Part shown: positions 18,807 to 26,237 of the stretch, in pieces
How the letters are laid out: each line of letters begins with the position of its first letter
Numbering within the stretch: position 1 is the first letter of the stretch
From: Mucilaginibacter sp. L3T2-6
GTDB taxonomy: Bacteria; Bacteroidota; Bacteroidia; Sphingobacteriales; Sphingobacteriaceae
DNA length: 52,407 bases
Assembly: GCF_030519355.1 (NCBI RefSeq)
Contig: NZ_JAUMKC010000032.1
Coordinates: 1 to 52,407, forward strand
Direction of reading: 5' to 3'
Notes under the pieces: generated by a model
Databases searched by the model: none
What the model was told of the DNA's origin: nothing
Seen by the model: the letters and a program-made list of their open reading frames with translations, nothing else
Position numbers and translations under genes: made by a program

Positions 18807-19340
18807 ATGGCAACAAAACAAATATTTTTCTTTTCGGATCTAACTGATATCAAGAATCTTTTAGAAATTGTAGAACTATCTGAAAATATCCAGTACTGCG
18901 AAGCAGGTACATTCGACTTTTTCGATACTCCGATTTACTCTACTTTTGCTCAGTTACCAAATTTAGGTTCAGTTGAGCATGGTGATTGGGTTTTAAATAG
19001 ATTTTATGCAATAATTCCCGACTCAGATAATATTCGAAAACGCGAAATATACCTTAATAAAGGTGGCATACGGTACGCAATTTATCAAGATAATAATCCC
19101 AAAAGCGTTATTTTTAAGCCTTCCGGAATTTTTAAAGATAATATTTTGGTTGCAGGCAGTATAGGGACTATTTCAACCGATCCATTTTCTTTAAACTTGT
19201 TTAATAAATTTTCTAAGACTATAAAAAAAGAATTCGTCAAAACACAAGAATTTTACGTTGGTACTAATGCTAATGCCAAATGGAAAGAAGGATGGAGACT
19301 CGTGACAAATAGTGATTTGCCAGTTGAACGTGATTTATAA
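18807..19340 (+). CDS. probable immunity protein for the RHS C-terminal domain
   Basis: This 177-aa protein begins 1 bp after the RHS stop codon (TAA-A-ATG), so the two are certainly co-transcribed. It has no signal peptide or membrane helix and I recognise no catalytic motif. The sequence is rich in Phe, Ile, Asn and Lys, and AT-rich relative to the 5' part of the RHS gene. Position, size, cytoplasmic nature and atypical composition fit an immunity protein that protects the producer and its kin from the RHS tip. The function rests on context, not on a recognised family. Confidence 0.6.
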   Translation: MATKQIFFFSDLTDIKNLLEIVELSENIQYCEAGTFDFFDTPIYSTFAQLPNLGSVEHGDWVLNRFYAIIPDSDNIRKREIYLNKGGIRYAIYQDNNPKSVIFKPSGIFKDNILVAGSIGTISTDPFSLNLFNKFSKTIKKEFVKTQEFYVGTNANAKWKEGWRLVTNSDLPVERDL

Positions 19341-19354
19341 AACACCCCTCTTCA

Positions 19355-19401
19355 GGCACGAGAATGATGCGCCGGCCAAAAGCGCAAAGGTTTCTCGTGC
19401 C
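19355..19401. repeat. inverted repeat after the immunity gene
   Basis: GGCACGAGAA (19355-19364) is perfectly complementary to TTCTCGTGCC (19392-19401). Inside it TGCGC (19368-19372) pairs with GCGCA (19382-19386), giving a stacked stem-loop. It has no T-run; a terminator-like hairpin follows at 19443. Confidence 0.65.
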
Positions 19402-19442
19402 GCGCAGGACAGGTAGACAACATGCATAACAACCAGACCGGT

Positions 19443-19477
19443 AGCCCGCTTGTAAAACAGGCGGGCTGCTTTATTTA
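19443..19477 (+). terminator. probable terminator of the RHS/immunity operon
   Basis: AGCCCGC (19443-19449) pairs with GCGGGCT (19461-19467) over an 11-nt loop and is followed by GCTTTATTT. It sits between the convergent immunity and nitronate monooxygenase genes. Only the plus strand has a T-rich tail. Confidence 0.65.
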
Positions 19478-20539
19478 AACATCCATTTCCGCCACCAAGG
19501 CTGCCATCAGTTCCTTCGCTTTGGTATGCTTTAAAATCGGCGCTATTTGCCCGCCCCAGAACAGGATCATGTCCCATTTTTGCTGGTCGAGGGCGGCTTT
19601 GCGGAGGGGAGACATAAAGGTGGTTTGCAATGGGAAGGGCAGGAACCCGGCTTCTTTATGGAGCAGATCTTTAGCGATGCGGCTGGTGATTCCCCGCCCT
19701 AACCTGCCGGTAAACGCCCGCGACAGGGTAGTGTACCGGGCTGCATCAGAGAATAACATTTTACGGTGCACTGGCAAAGCGTTTGATTCGTCGGTGGCTA
19801 AAAAGGCGGTGCCTATTTGTACCGCGTCGGCCCCAAGGGTTAGTGCAGCCTTAATACCTTTGCCGGTGGCGATACCTCCTGCAGCGATAATGGGCAGCTT
19901 GACTTTCTCCCTGATCAGTTGCAGCAGTACGAATGTGCCCATGGCAGATGATTCAGCAGAGGCCAGAAACGACGGCCGGTGACCGCCCGCCTCAAACCCG
20001 GAGGCAATGATCATATCTACCCCCGCGTTTTCCAGAAATATCGCCTCATCCAATGTGGTAGCTGCGCCCACGGTTTTAATGCCCAGCCTGCGGCATTGCT
20101 CCAGCACATCTGCCGAAGGCGCGCCAAACATGAAGCTGAACACTTTTGGCCTTATGTCCAGTATCACCTGCACCTGGTTTTCGAAGCGGGACTTGAACTG
20201 TGCGGGTTTTTCAGGCAGGGGTATTCCGGCCTCGTCGAAATAGGGTTTAAAAAGCTTTTTGGCCTGCTCAAACTGCTCGTCAGGCACGTCGCTATCAATC
20301 GCGTCGGTATCGCTTACCCAAAGGTTGATGTTATAGGGTTTGCCGGTTGCATCTTTAAGCTGACGGTCGATGTCAACTATCTCCTGCGGATTGAGCGTAT
20401 ATGCCCCGTATCCTCCTAAACCGCCTGCATTGGATACCGCTGCAACCAATTCCACCGAAGACAAGTTGCCGCCGAATGGCCCCTGCAGAATGGGATACTG
20501 TATCCCAAGGGCTGCTGTTACTTTAGTGTTATACCACAT
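19475..20539 (-). CDS. nitronate monooxygenase (2-nitropropane dioxygenase family)
   Basis: This 354-aa FMN-dependent TIM-barrel enzyme oxidises alkyl nitronates to carbonyl compounds and nitrite. Family marks are the N-terminal PILQGPFGG, SNAGGLGGYGAYTL (about 36-49), the flavin-site segment ASGFEAGGHRP (about 183), and the phosphate-binding AAGGIATGKG (about 221) with GADAVQIGTAFL (about 237). The His of GGHRP is in the usual catalytic position. Length is normal for the class I family. It is the last gene of a five-gene minus-strand operon, 11 bp after the NTF2-like gene. Confidence 0.9.
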   Translation of the reverse strand: MWYNTKVTAALGIQYPILQGPFGGNLSSVELVAAVSNAGGLGGYGAYTLNPQEIVDIDRQLKDATGKPYNINLWVSDTDAIDSDVPDEQFEQAKKLFKPYFDEAGIPLPEKPAQFKSRFENQVQVILDIRPKVFSFMFGAPSADVLEQCRRLGIKTVGAATTLDEAIFLENAGVDMIIASGFEAGGHRPSFLASAESSAMGTFVLLQLIREKVKLPIIAAGGIATGKGIKAALTLGADAVQIGTAFLATDESNALPVHRKMLFSDAARYTTLSRAFTGRLGRGITSRIAKDLLHKEAGFLPFPLQTTFMSPLRKAALDQQKWDMILFWGGQIAPILKHTKAKELMAALVAEMDV

Positions 20540-20550
20540 TGCCTGCTGAA

Positions 20551-20931
20551 TTATTGCTGAACATCGCTGATCATTTTATTAACAATGAGCCACCGCCCGT
20601 CAATTTTATGAAAAGACAGGAACTCCTCATAATTAAAGTCGTACATTTTTACATGTACTGTGGCCACGGCTATCGAGTTGATGACATTCACAGAAATAAC
20701 CTCGCCTTTAAAAGGTTTCCCAGAGTCTTTGGGGCTTTGGCGGTTGGCTACGCCATCAAGGTATTGCTGTAGGGTTTTTGCATAAGGCTGACCTTTTACA
20801 TCGCCGAACAATAAGGTGCCGGGATGGTAGATGTTTTTCAGGGTTTGGATGTCACCTTCGTAAATTCCCTTAAAATAATAGTCTTCCAACACTTTTGAAA
20901 TGGCTATTTCTTCTGTTTGCTGAGTTTCCAT
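20551..20931 (-). CDS. NTF2-like protein (putative lumazine-binding family)
   Basis: This 126-aa cytoplasmic protein has the cone-shaped NTF2/SnoaL-like pattern: an N-terminal helix pair (EEIAISKVLEDYYFKGIYEG), YHPGTLLFGDVKGQ, a central beta sheet (VNVINSIAVATVHVKMYDFN) and a final WLIVNKMI strand. It fits the small family annotated as putative lumazine-binding domain proteins. Members of this fold are often hydrolases, isomerases or binding proteins, and no substrate can be assigned. It lies between the SDR (69 bp upstream) and nitronate monooxygenase genes in the same operon. Confidence 0.7.
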   Translation of the reverse strand: METQQTEEIAISKVLEDYYFKGIYEGDIQTLKNIYHPGTLLFGDVKGQPYAKTLQQYLDGVANRQSPKDSGKPFKGEVISVNVINSIAVATVHVKMYDFNYEEFLSFHKIDGRWLIVNKMISDVQQ

Positions 20932-21000
20932 TTTTTTGAGTTTTCTGCTTTTGATGCCGGCAGACCACAGGCAACAAAGCGGTTGTTAAAAGCTTTTTTA

Positions 21001-21735
21001 TCAGTAAAGATTATGTCCCGCCGCCATGCCCCCGTCTACGTTAATAATGGCGCCGTTGATAAAGGTACTCTTTGCGACGGTATAAACCATTTGCGCAACA
21101 TCTCCGGCCTCGCCAATGCGGTTAAGCAGGTGCAGACCGGCGTTTTCGTCGCCATTGCCGCCGTGCATTGGCGTGCGTATTACCCCGGGTGCAACCGTGT
21201 TCACCCTTATATTGTACTTGCCGAATTCGGCTGCCAGTTGCAGGGTAAGCGAATGGATAGCGCCTTTTGAGCTTAATGGCGCCGTTGCCGGGACGCCGCC
21301 AAACGCATGATTAACCATAGGTGTGCCTATATTAACCACCACGCCGCCGCGCTGTTTAAGCATTTGCGGAATGACCGCCTGCGTGGTGAAAAATGTACCC
21401 TTAAGGTTAGTATCCAGAAAACGGTCGAGGTAGTTTTCATCAACTTCCAGGAAGGGCCTGGTTTCAAAAATTCCGGCATTGTTCACCAGCACATCCGCCG
21501 AGCCAAATTTGTTTAATGCGGCAGCCAGTAATTTTTCACCGGTTGCCCGTTCCTTTATATTACCTGCAACCATCACCAGGTTATCGCCTGCTCCGAGTTC
21601 GTTGTATGCTTTTTCCAGTTTATCACGCGAAGCGGAGTTAATAACAACGTTATCGCCTTTCTGCAGAAAATAACGGGCTGTTTCCTTCCCGATGCCTGAT
21701 GATGCGCCGGTTATTATGATCGTTTGTGGTTTCAT
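21001..21735 (-). CDS. SDR-family oxidoreductase lacking the catalytic tyrosine
   Basis: This 244-aa protein is a classical short-chain dehydrogenase by fold. It has the cofactor motif TGASSGIGKE (about 9-18), an Asn-Ala-Gly motif VNNAGIFE (about 86-93), the conserved RVNTVAPGVIRTPM, and a typical C-terminus (INVDGGM). The active-site segment, normally Y-x-x-x-K, reads A-P-L-S-S-K-G-A, so Pro stands where the catalytic Tyr should be while the Lys is kept. The DNA (cca tta agc tca aaa on the minus strand) leaves no doubt about the residue. A standard dehydrogenase reaction is therefore doubtful. It begins 4 bp after the tautomerase gene in the operon. Confidence 0.85.
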   Translation of the reverse strand: MKPQTIIITGASSGIGKETARYFLQKGDNVVINSASRDKLEKAYNELGAGDNLVMVAGNIKERATGEKLLAAALNKFGSADVLVNNAGIFETRPFLEVDENYLDRFLDTNLKGTFFTTQAVIPQMLKQRGGVVVNIGTPMVNHAFGGVPATAPLSSKGAIHSLTLQLAAEFGKYNIRVNTVAPGVIRTPMHGGNGDENAGLHLLNRIGEAGDVAQMVYTVAKSTFINGAIINVDGGMAAGHNLY

Positions 21736-21739
21736 GACG

Positions 21740-21958
21740 TTATTTTTTATCGGCTGTTATCCCTTTTTCCCGCAGAACCGACACCTGCTCGCCGGCGTAA
21801 CCCCAGTCGTCCAGGTCTACTTCCTGTATGACTACATGGGTGAGGTGCGGGTCTTTGTTCAGTGTGTTGGTCACCAGGTCGGTGACGCCTTTTATCAGGG
21901 TTTGTTTTTGCTCGCGGGTTACGCCTTCGCGGGTCAATTCAATTTTAATGTATGGCAT
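21740..21958 (-). CDS. 4-oxalocrotonate tautomerase family protein
   Basis: This 72-aa protein starts MPYIKIELTREGVTREQKQT. After Met removal Pro-1 becomes the catalytic base of the tautomerase superfamily. The size, the VTREQKQTLIKGVTDLV helix and the VVIQEVDLDDWGYAG segment fit the short 4-oxalocrotonate tautomerase group, which acts as a hexamer of small subunits. The substrate is unknown. It is the second gene of the operon, 11 bp after YceI. Confidence 0.85.
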   Translation of the reverse strand: MPYIKIELTREGVTREQKQTLIKGVTDLVTNTLNKDPHLTHVVIQEVDLDDWGYAGEQVSVLREKGITADKK

Positions 21959-21969
21959 GGCTTTATGTA

Positions 21970-22506
21970 TTATGCTAAGGCTGGTTCTTCAACAGCTTTG
22001 GCGGTTAAACTTACGTACAGGTCAAAATCGTTATAAATGAGGGTTTCGCCCAGGTTTTTAAAGAAATTGCCGGAGCGGAACCTCATGCCGTATTTGGTGC
22101 GGTCGATCACCAGCTTTGCCGAGGCTTGCAGGATATCGCTGTTAAGGTTTACCGTAGCATCAAAAGCGATGGGGTGCATAATGCCTTTGATGGTCAGGTC
22201 GCCCTCCACACGGTCGCCGGTAACGGAGGTGATGTCCAGTATCGCTTCAGGATATTTTTCGATGGCGAAAAAGTCGTCCGACGCCAGGTGACCGGCAAAC
22301 TGTGCGTTGGTGCCGGGGTCGGTAACGTCCAGGATTTTGATGGAAGCGGTATCTATGGTGATGCTGCCGCCGGTAAGCCTGCTGTTGGTTAATACGAGCG
22401 TACCGGATTTGATATTGATAGTGCCATTATGAGCGCCGGTTACTTTGCGGCCGATCCAGTCGATATGGCTTTGGCCGGTTGCGATTTCAAATTTTTGAGT
22501 TTCCAT
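21970..22506 (-). CDS. YceI-family lipid-binding-like protein
   Basis: This 178-aa protein shows the YceI lipocalin-like pattern. It has SHIDWIGRKVTGAHNGTINI near the start, then GGSITIDTASIKILDV, HLASDDFFAIEKYPEAILDI, GDLTIKGIMHPIAFDATVNL and RTKYGMRFRSGNF. Many YceI proteins are periplasmic and bind isoprenoids, but this one has no signal peptide and is probably cytoplasmic. It is the first gene of the five-gene operon. Two CRP-like palindromes lie 56-108 bp upstream of its start. Confidence 0.9.
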   Translation of the reverse strand: METQKFEIATGQSHIDWIGRKVTGAHNGTINIKSGTLVLTNSRLTGGSITIDTASIKILDVTDPGTNAQFAGHLASDDFFAIEKYPEAILDITSVTGDRVEGDLTIKGIMHPIAFDATVNLNSDILQASAKLVIDRTKYGMRFRSGNFFKNLGETLIYNDFDLYVSLTAKAVEEPALA

Positions 22507-22561
22507 TGTCTTTATGTTTTTAATTACAACACAAAGTTGGGCAGCAACGGCCGGACGAGCG

Positions 22562-22577
22562 TGTGATGTACATCACA
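22562..22577. promoter_or_regulatory. perfect CRP/FNR-type palindrome
   Basis: TGTGATGTACATCACA is a perfect 16-bp palindrome with TGTGA-N6-TCACA, the half-site pattern used by Crp/Fnr-family regulators. It lies 56 bp upstream of the YceI start codon, in position to control the minus-strand operon. The Crp/Fnr gene at 23050-23628 is the natural candidate regulator. Confidence 0.7.
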
Positions 22578-22598
22578 TTTAAGACAAGGCGGTGTTTA

Positions 22599-22614
22599 TG
22601 TGATGCAGGTCACT
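22599..22614. promoter_or_regulatory. second, imperfect CRP/FNR-type site
   Basis: TGTGATGCAGGTCACT keeps TGTGA-N6-TCAC and differs from the palindrome at 22562 by one half-site base and in the spacer. The centres of the two sites are 37 bp apart. Confidence 0.5.
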
Positions 22615-22623
22615 TTGAGACTG

Positions 22624-23040
22624 GCCTCACCCCAAACCCCTCTCCAAAGGCGAGGGGCTTAGCTGCATAGGTGAGATGCTTCCTATTGGCTTTGGGTTGG
22701 CCTCACCCCAAACCCCTCTCCAAAGGCGAGGGGCTTAGCTGCGCGAACTTTTTAGAACCCTCTCCTTTGGAGAGGGCAGGGTGAGGCAAGAATGGATTTT
22801 TGGGAAGAGGCCAGCAACCATTGGCTTTGGGCTGGCCTCACCCCAAAACTAATGAAGGAAAAAACTTCGGCGTTGGATGTTCGAAATTCATTATTCGATA
22901 TTATTTCCCTTAACTTAATTTAAGCTTTTAGGTAATAAAAAATCTCGAACATCGAATTTTGAATATCGAATAATGAAGGAAAACACTTCGGCGTTGGATA
23001 TTCGAAATTCATTATTCGATATTCCCTCAACTTAATGACA
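22624..23040. repeat. intergenic repeats of two families upstream of the YceI operon
   Basis: Two full copies (from 22624 and 22700) and one truncated copy (22834) of a repeat beginning GCCTCACCCCAAACCCCTCT carry an internal palindrome (CCTCTCCAAAGGCGAGGGG), followed by the inverted form CCCTCTCCTTTGGAGAGGG and GGGTGAGGC. From about 22852 to 23038 a second family follows: two direct copies of a segment containing TTCGGCGTTGGAT and TTCGAAATTCATTATTCGAT, with an inverted copy (TCGAACATCGAATTTTGAAT) between them. No gene was found here. Confidence 0.75.
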
Positions 23041-23049
23041 TCGGGCCTC

Positions 23050-23628
23050 TCACTTCCCATGCTGGTACAGCCTGCTCAGTGTTTCGCGGGAAACGCCCAG
23101 GTAGGCGGCGATGAGGTTTTTGGGGACGATGTTGTATAGCTGCGGGTACATTTGCAGCAGCTCCTCGTAGCGGTGGCGGGCGTCGTTGTTCATCAGGCTC
23201 AGCAGGCGTTTCTGCGCGGCAACATACCCGCGGTTGGTGCGCCAGCGGAAGAAATGCTCCATCTGGTGAATTTCGCGGCAAAGCTTTTCGCGGTCGGTGT
23301 TGTGCAGGGAAAGCACTTCGGCATCGGTAATACAGTCTACGTTAATGGTGGCGCGGGCGCCGCTGTACAGGGCGTCAAAGTCCGACGCCCACCAGGTGGG
23401 CATGGCAAATTGCAAGATGAACATTTTCAGGTCGTCGTTAATGTAAAACGACTTAAGGCAGCCCTCCAGCACAAAATATTCATGCTCTGCCTTGTCGCCT
23501 GCGGAGATAATGGCCTGGCCTTTTTTAAACGAATGCCGGGCGAAATGCGAAAATACGTGATCGAACTCCTCATCGGTAAGCGTGGCGGTTTTAGCGATGT
23601 GCTGTTTAAGTATCTCCCGGGCATCCAT
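23050..23628 (-). CDS. Crp/Fnr-family transcriptional regulator
   Basis: This 192-aa protein has an N-terminal cyclic-nucleotide-binding-like beta roll (about 20-115: FKKGQAIISAGDKAEHEYFV, then VLEGCLKSFY), a dimerisation helix (about 120-150) and a C-terminal winged helix with recognition segment NLIAAYLGVSRETLSRLYQ (about 170-188). It lacks the Cys cluster of oxygen-sensing Fnr and the exact phosphate-binding cassette of cAMP-binding Crp, so its ligand is unknown. It lies upstream of, and in the same orientation as, the YceI operon, which carries Crp-type palindromes. Control of that operon is likely but inferred. Confidence 0.9.
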   Translation of the reverse strand: MDAREILKQHIAKTATLTDEEFDHVFSHFARHSFKKGQAIISAGDKAEHEYFVLEGCLKSFYINDDLKMFILQFAMPTWWASDFDALYSGARATINVDCITDAEVLSLHNTDREKLCREIHQMEHFFRWRTNRGYVAAQKRLLSLMNNDARHRYEELLQMYPQLYNIVPKNLIAAYLGVSRETLSRLYQHGK

Positions 23629-23848
23629 GGGCAGGTTGAGCTTTTTTTTTAAGTAAAGATAGCGATTTGGGGGATAAGCGGGCGCGGAGGGAAGCTGCGG
23701 CCGTTGGTAACTGAGGGTATAATTTAATGCGCCTGTGTTAAACTATTTCGCGATTGTTAATCTTTTTTTTGAAATTATACCGCCAACCGCAGGTAATACT
23801 TTGTAACTTTAACATAAGTTGGATGTAAAGGCAGAAGTTTTGGTGTTG

Positions 23849-24167
23849 GCCTCACCCCAAACCCCTCCGCAAAGGCGAGGGGCTTAGCTGCGCGAACTTT
23901 TTAGAACCCTCTTCTTTGAAGAGGGCAGGGTGAGGCAAGAATGGATTTTTTGGGGAGAGGCCAGCAATCACTGGCTTTGGGTTCGCCTCACCCCAAACCC
24001 CTCTCCAAAGGCGAGGGGCTTAAGCTGCGCGAACTTTTTAGAACCCTCTCCTTTGGAGACGGCAGGGTGAGGCAAGAATGGAGTTTTTGGGAAGAGGCCA
24101 GCAACCCATTTGCTTTGGGTTGGCCTCACCCCAAACCCCTCTCCAAAGGCGAGGGGCTTAAGCTGCA
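23849..24167. repeat. tandem copies of the CCTCACCCC repeat before myo-inositol oxygenase
   Basis: Copies begin at 23849, 23985 and 24123 (spacing 136 and 138 bp; the last is truncated after the first palindrome). They match the family at 22624-22840. Each full unit carries the CTCGCC/GGCGAG palindrome, then GCGCGAACTTTTTAGAACCC, then an inverted block ending GGGTGAGGCAAGAATGGA. They occupy almost the whole upstream region of the myo-inositol oxygenase gene and create a false in-frame N-terminal extension of it. Confidence 0.8.
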
Positions 24168-24225
24168 TATACTTTATATTACACGCCCTGCAAACCATAT
24201 TACCTGTATTAAACTGAGAAACATC

Positions 24226-25098
24226 ATGAAAAATTTAAGCCACGAAGAAGCATCACCGCTAACCGCGTTAGACCAATGGGAAGACGACGTATTGCAGCGC
24301 TACCCCGAGCCCGGCGAACCCGCAAAAAGCAAGGAGGAATTCCGCAATTATGATGACCCGGAAAAAACCGGCGTGCGCGAATTTTACCGCCTGAACCATA
24401 AATACCAAACCTATGCTAACGTGCTGGCGAAAAAGCAGAATTTTTTAAAGTTTGATAAAAAGGAAATGCCCTGGTGGCAGGCCATGGAGTACCTGAACAC
24501 CCTGGTTGACGACTCCGACCCGGATACCTCGCTCGACCAGCTGCAGCACCTGTTGCAGACCGCCGAGGCCATCCGCGCCGACGGGCACCCGGACTGGTTT
24601 ATCCTGACCGGCTTTATACACGACCTGGGCAAGGTGCTTTGCCTTTTTGGCGAACCGCAGTGGAACGTGGTGGGCGACTCCTTCCCGGTAGGGTGCAAGT
24701 TCTCGGACAAGATAGTTTACCCCGAATTTTTTGCGGACAACCCCGATACCCATGACGAGCGCTACAATACCAAATACGGCGTTTACTCGCATCATTGCGG
24801 GTTAGACAATGTGCACATGTCTTGGGGGCACGATGAGTATTTGTACCACATCACCAAAGACTACCTGCCTGAAGAAGGCCTGTATATGATCCGTTACCAC
24901 TCTTTTTACTCCCAGCACCGTGAGCATGCGTACGACCACCTGCTGAATGCCCACGACCAGGAAATGTTTAAGTGGGTGGATAAATTTAACCCGTACGACC
25001 TCTATTCCAAAAGCCCGAAGCCACCCGTAGTAGCCGAGCTGAAACCGTTTTACGAAGACCTGATAGCGAAATATCTGCCGGAGACGGTGAGATTGTAG
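24226..25098 (+). CDS. inositol oxygenase (MIOX)
   Basis: This 290-aa di-iron enzyme cleaves myo-inositol with O2 to D-glucuronate. It belongs to the HD-domain superfamily. Metal-binding marks are GHPDWFILTGFIHDLGKVLC (His and the His-Asp pair, about 114-133), the downstream YSHHCGLDNVHMSWGHDEYL (about 186-205), YHSFYSQH (about 223-230) and DKFNPYDLYSKS (about 252). The conserved GEPQWNVVGDSFPVGC is also present. ATG 24226 gives the usual length; the frame stays open upstream to 23941 only through repeat sequence with no similarity to MIOX. No inositol catabolic genes are adjacent. The last 24 bases of the gene are part of the tandem repeat that follows. Confidence 0.9.
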   Translation: MKNLSHEEASPLTALDQWEDDVLQRYPEPGEPAKSKEEFRNYDDPEKTGVREFYRLNHKYQTYANVLAKKQNFLKFDKKEMPWWQAMEYLNTLVDDSDPDTSLDQLQHLLQTAEAIRADGHPDWFILTGFIHDLGKVLCLFGEPQWNVVGDSFPVGCKFSDKIVYPEFFADNPDTHDERYNTKYGVYSHHCGLDNVHMSWGHDEYLYHITKDYLPEEGLYMIRYHSFYSQHREHAYDHLLNAHDQEMFKWVDKFNPYDLYSKSPKPPVVAELKPFYEDLIAKYLPETVRL

Positions 25099-25985
25099 GA
25101 AGGGAATGTAACAGCTCCATTCGTATTTTCCGTCCCGGCATTCAAAATAGGGTGTCGTGCGCGGGTGGTTAGAGCAAAAAATATTTGTCATTGCGAGTGA
25201 GGAACGAGCGAAGCAACCTCGTCGGTATGCAATTTACGCTATGTAAGGCTGGCAGGTATAGCTACGGGATTGCTTCGTTCCTCGCAATGACAAAATTGTT
25301 AAAAAAATCTGCCGGAGATGGTGAGATTGCAGGAAGGGAATGTAACGGACCCATTCGTATTTTCCGTCCCGGCATTAAAAATAGCGTGTCGTGCGCGGGT
25401 GGTTGGAGCAAAAAATATTTGTCATTGCGAGTGAGGAACGAGCGAAGCAACCTCGTCGGTATGCAATATGCCGCTACGTAAGACTGGCAGGTATAGCTAC
25501 GGGATTGCTTCGTCCCTCGCAATGACAAAATTGTTAAAAAATCTGCGGAGACGGTGAGATTGCAGGAAGGGAATGTAACAGACCCATTTGTTTTTCCGTC
25601 CCGGCATTCAAAATGGGGTGTCGTGCGCGGCGCGGGTGGTTAGAGCAAAAACATTTGTCATTGCGAGTGAGGAACGAGCGAAGCAACCTCGTCGGTATGC
25701 AATTTACGCCATGTAAGGCCGGCAGGTATAGCTACGGGATTGCTTCGTCCCTCGCAATGACAAATTGTTAAAAAAATCTGCGGAGACGGTGAGGTTGTAG
25801 GAAAGGAATGTAACGGACCCATTCGTATTTTCCGTCCCGGCATTCAAAATAGGGTGTTGGGCGCTACGCGGGTGGTTAGAGCAAAAAAACATTTTGTCAT
25901 TGCGAGTGAGGAACAAGCGAAGCAACCTCGTCGGTATGCAATATACGCCATGTCATCCGGCAGGTATAGCTACGGGATTGCTTCG
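25074..25985. repeat. four-unit tandem repeat (about 235 bp) starting inside the MIOX gene
   Basis: Units start at 25074, 25308, 25542 and 25777 (spacing 234, 234 and 235 bp); the fourth is cut near 25985. Each begins TCTGCcGGAGACGGTGAGaT, which in the first unit encodes the last residues of MIOX (P-E-T-V-R-L-stop). Each continues with a block containing TTTTCCGTCCCGGCATT and then a long inverted repeat, GTCATTGCGAG against CTCGCAATGAC, enclosing GAACGAGCGAAGCAA and TTGCTTCG. Units differ by scattered substitutions and 1-2 bp indels, so the expansion is not very recent. Short open frames here are repeat artefacts. Confidence 0.9.
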
Positions 25986-26237
25986 TTCGTAAATTTATTT
26001 ATCGCAGGTTTCTTATCGGGAGAACCTCCGGATACGATCTTCTTGTCCAATCCGTAAAATCATTTAAAGTAAACGACAGGCCGGTGCTTGCTACTTCCGC
26101 CAGTCCCGCTATACGCTTATACTGCGCGGGCCTTAGTCGCGGCCTGCGCCGAAGCCTGCGAAGCAGCCGGTATTCGCTGCTATCGGGTTTAGGGAGGCTG
26201 GGGGTTGTGCTGTTAAAGGCATATTGGCTATTGAAGC
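25986..26237. other. unassigned sequence between tandem repeat and CRISPR array
   Basis: No convincing gene. A minus-strand frame crosses this stretch but takes its first residues from the first CRISPR repeat and is Arg-rich over a GC-rich segment, as expected of a chance frame. If a leader existed on this side of the array it would lie here, but the segment is not AT-rich. Confidence 0.4.

Noticed and set aside
23941..24225. An in-frame N-terminal extension of myo-inositol oxygenase
   Set aside because: The extra 95 codons are translated palindromic repeat (the same phrase appears twice), and MIOX length and start fit ATG 24226.
25185..26057. Several short frames on both strands over the 235-bp tandem repeat
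   Set aside because: The same peptide recurs unit by unit because the DNA is repeated; there is no ribosome site or domain.
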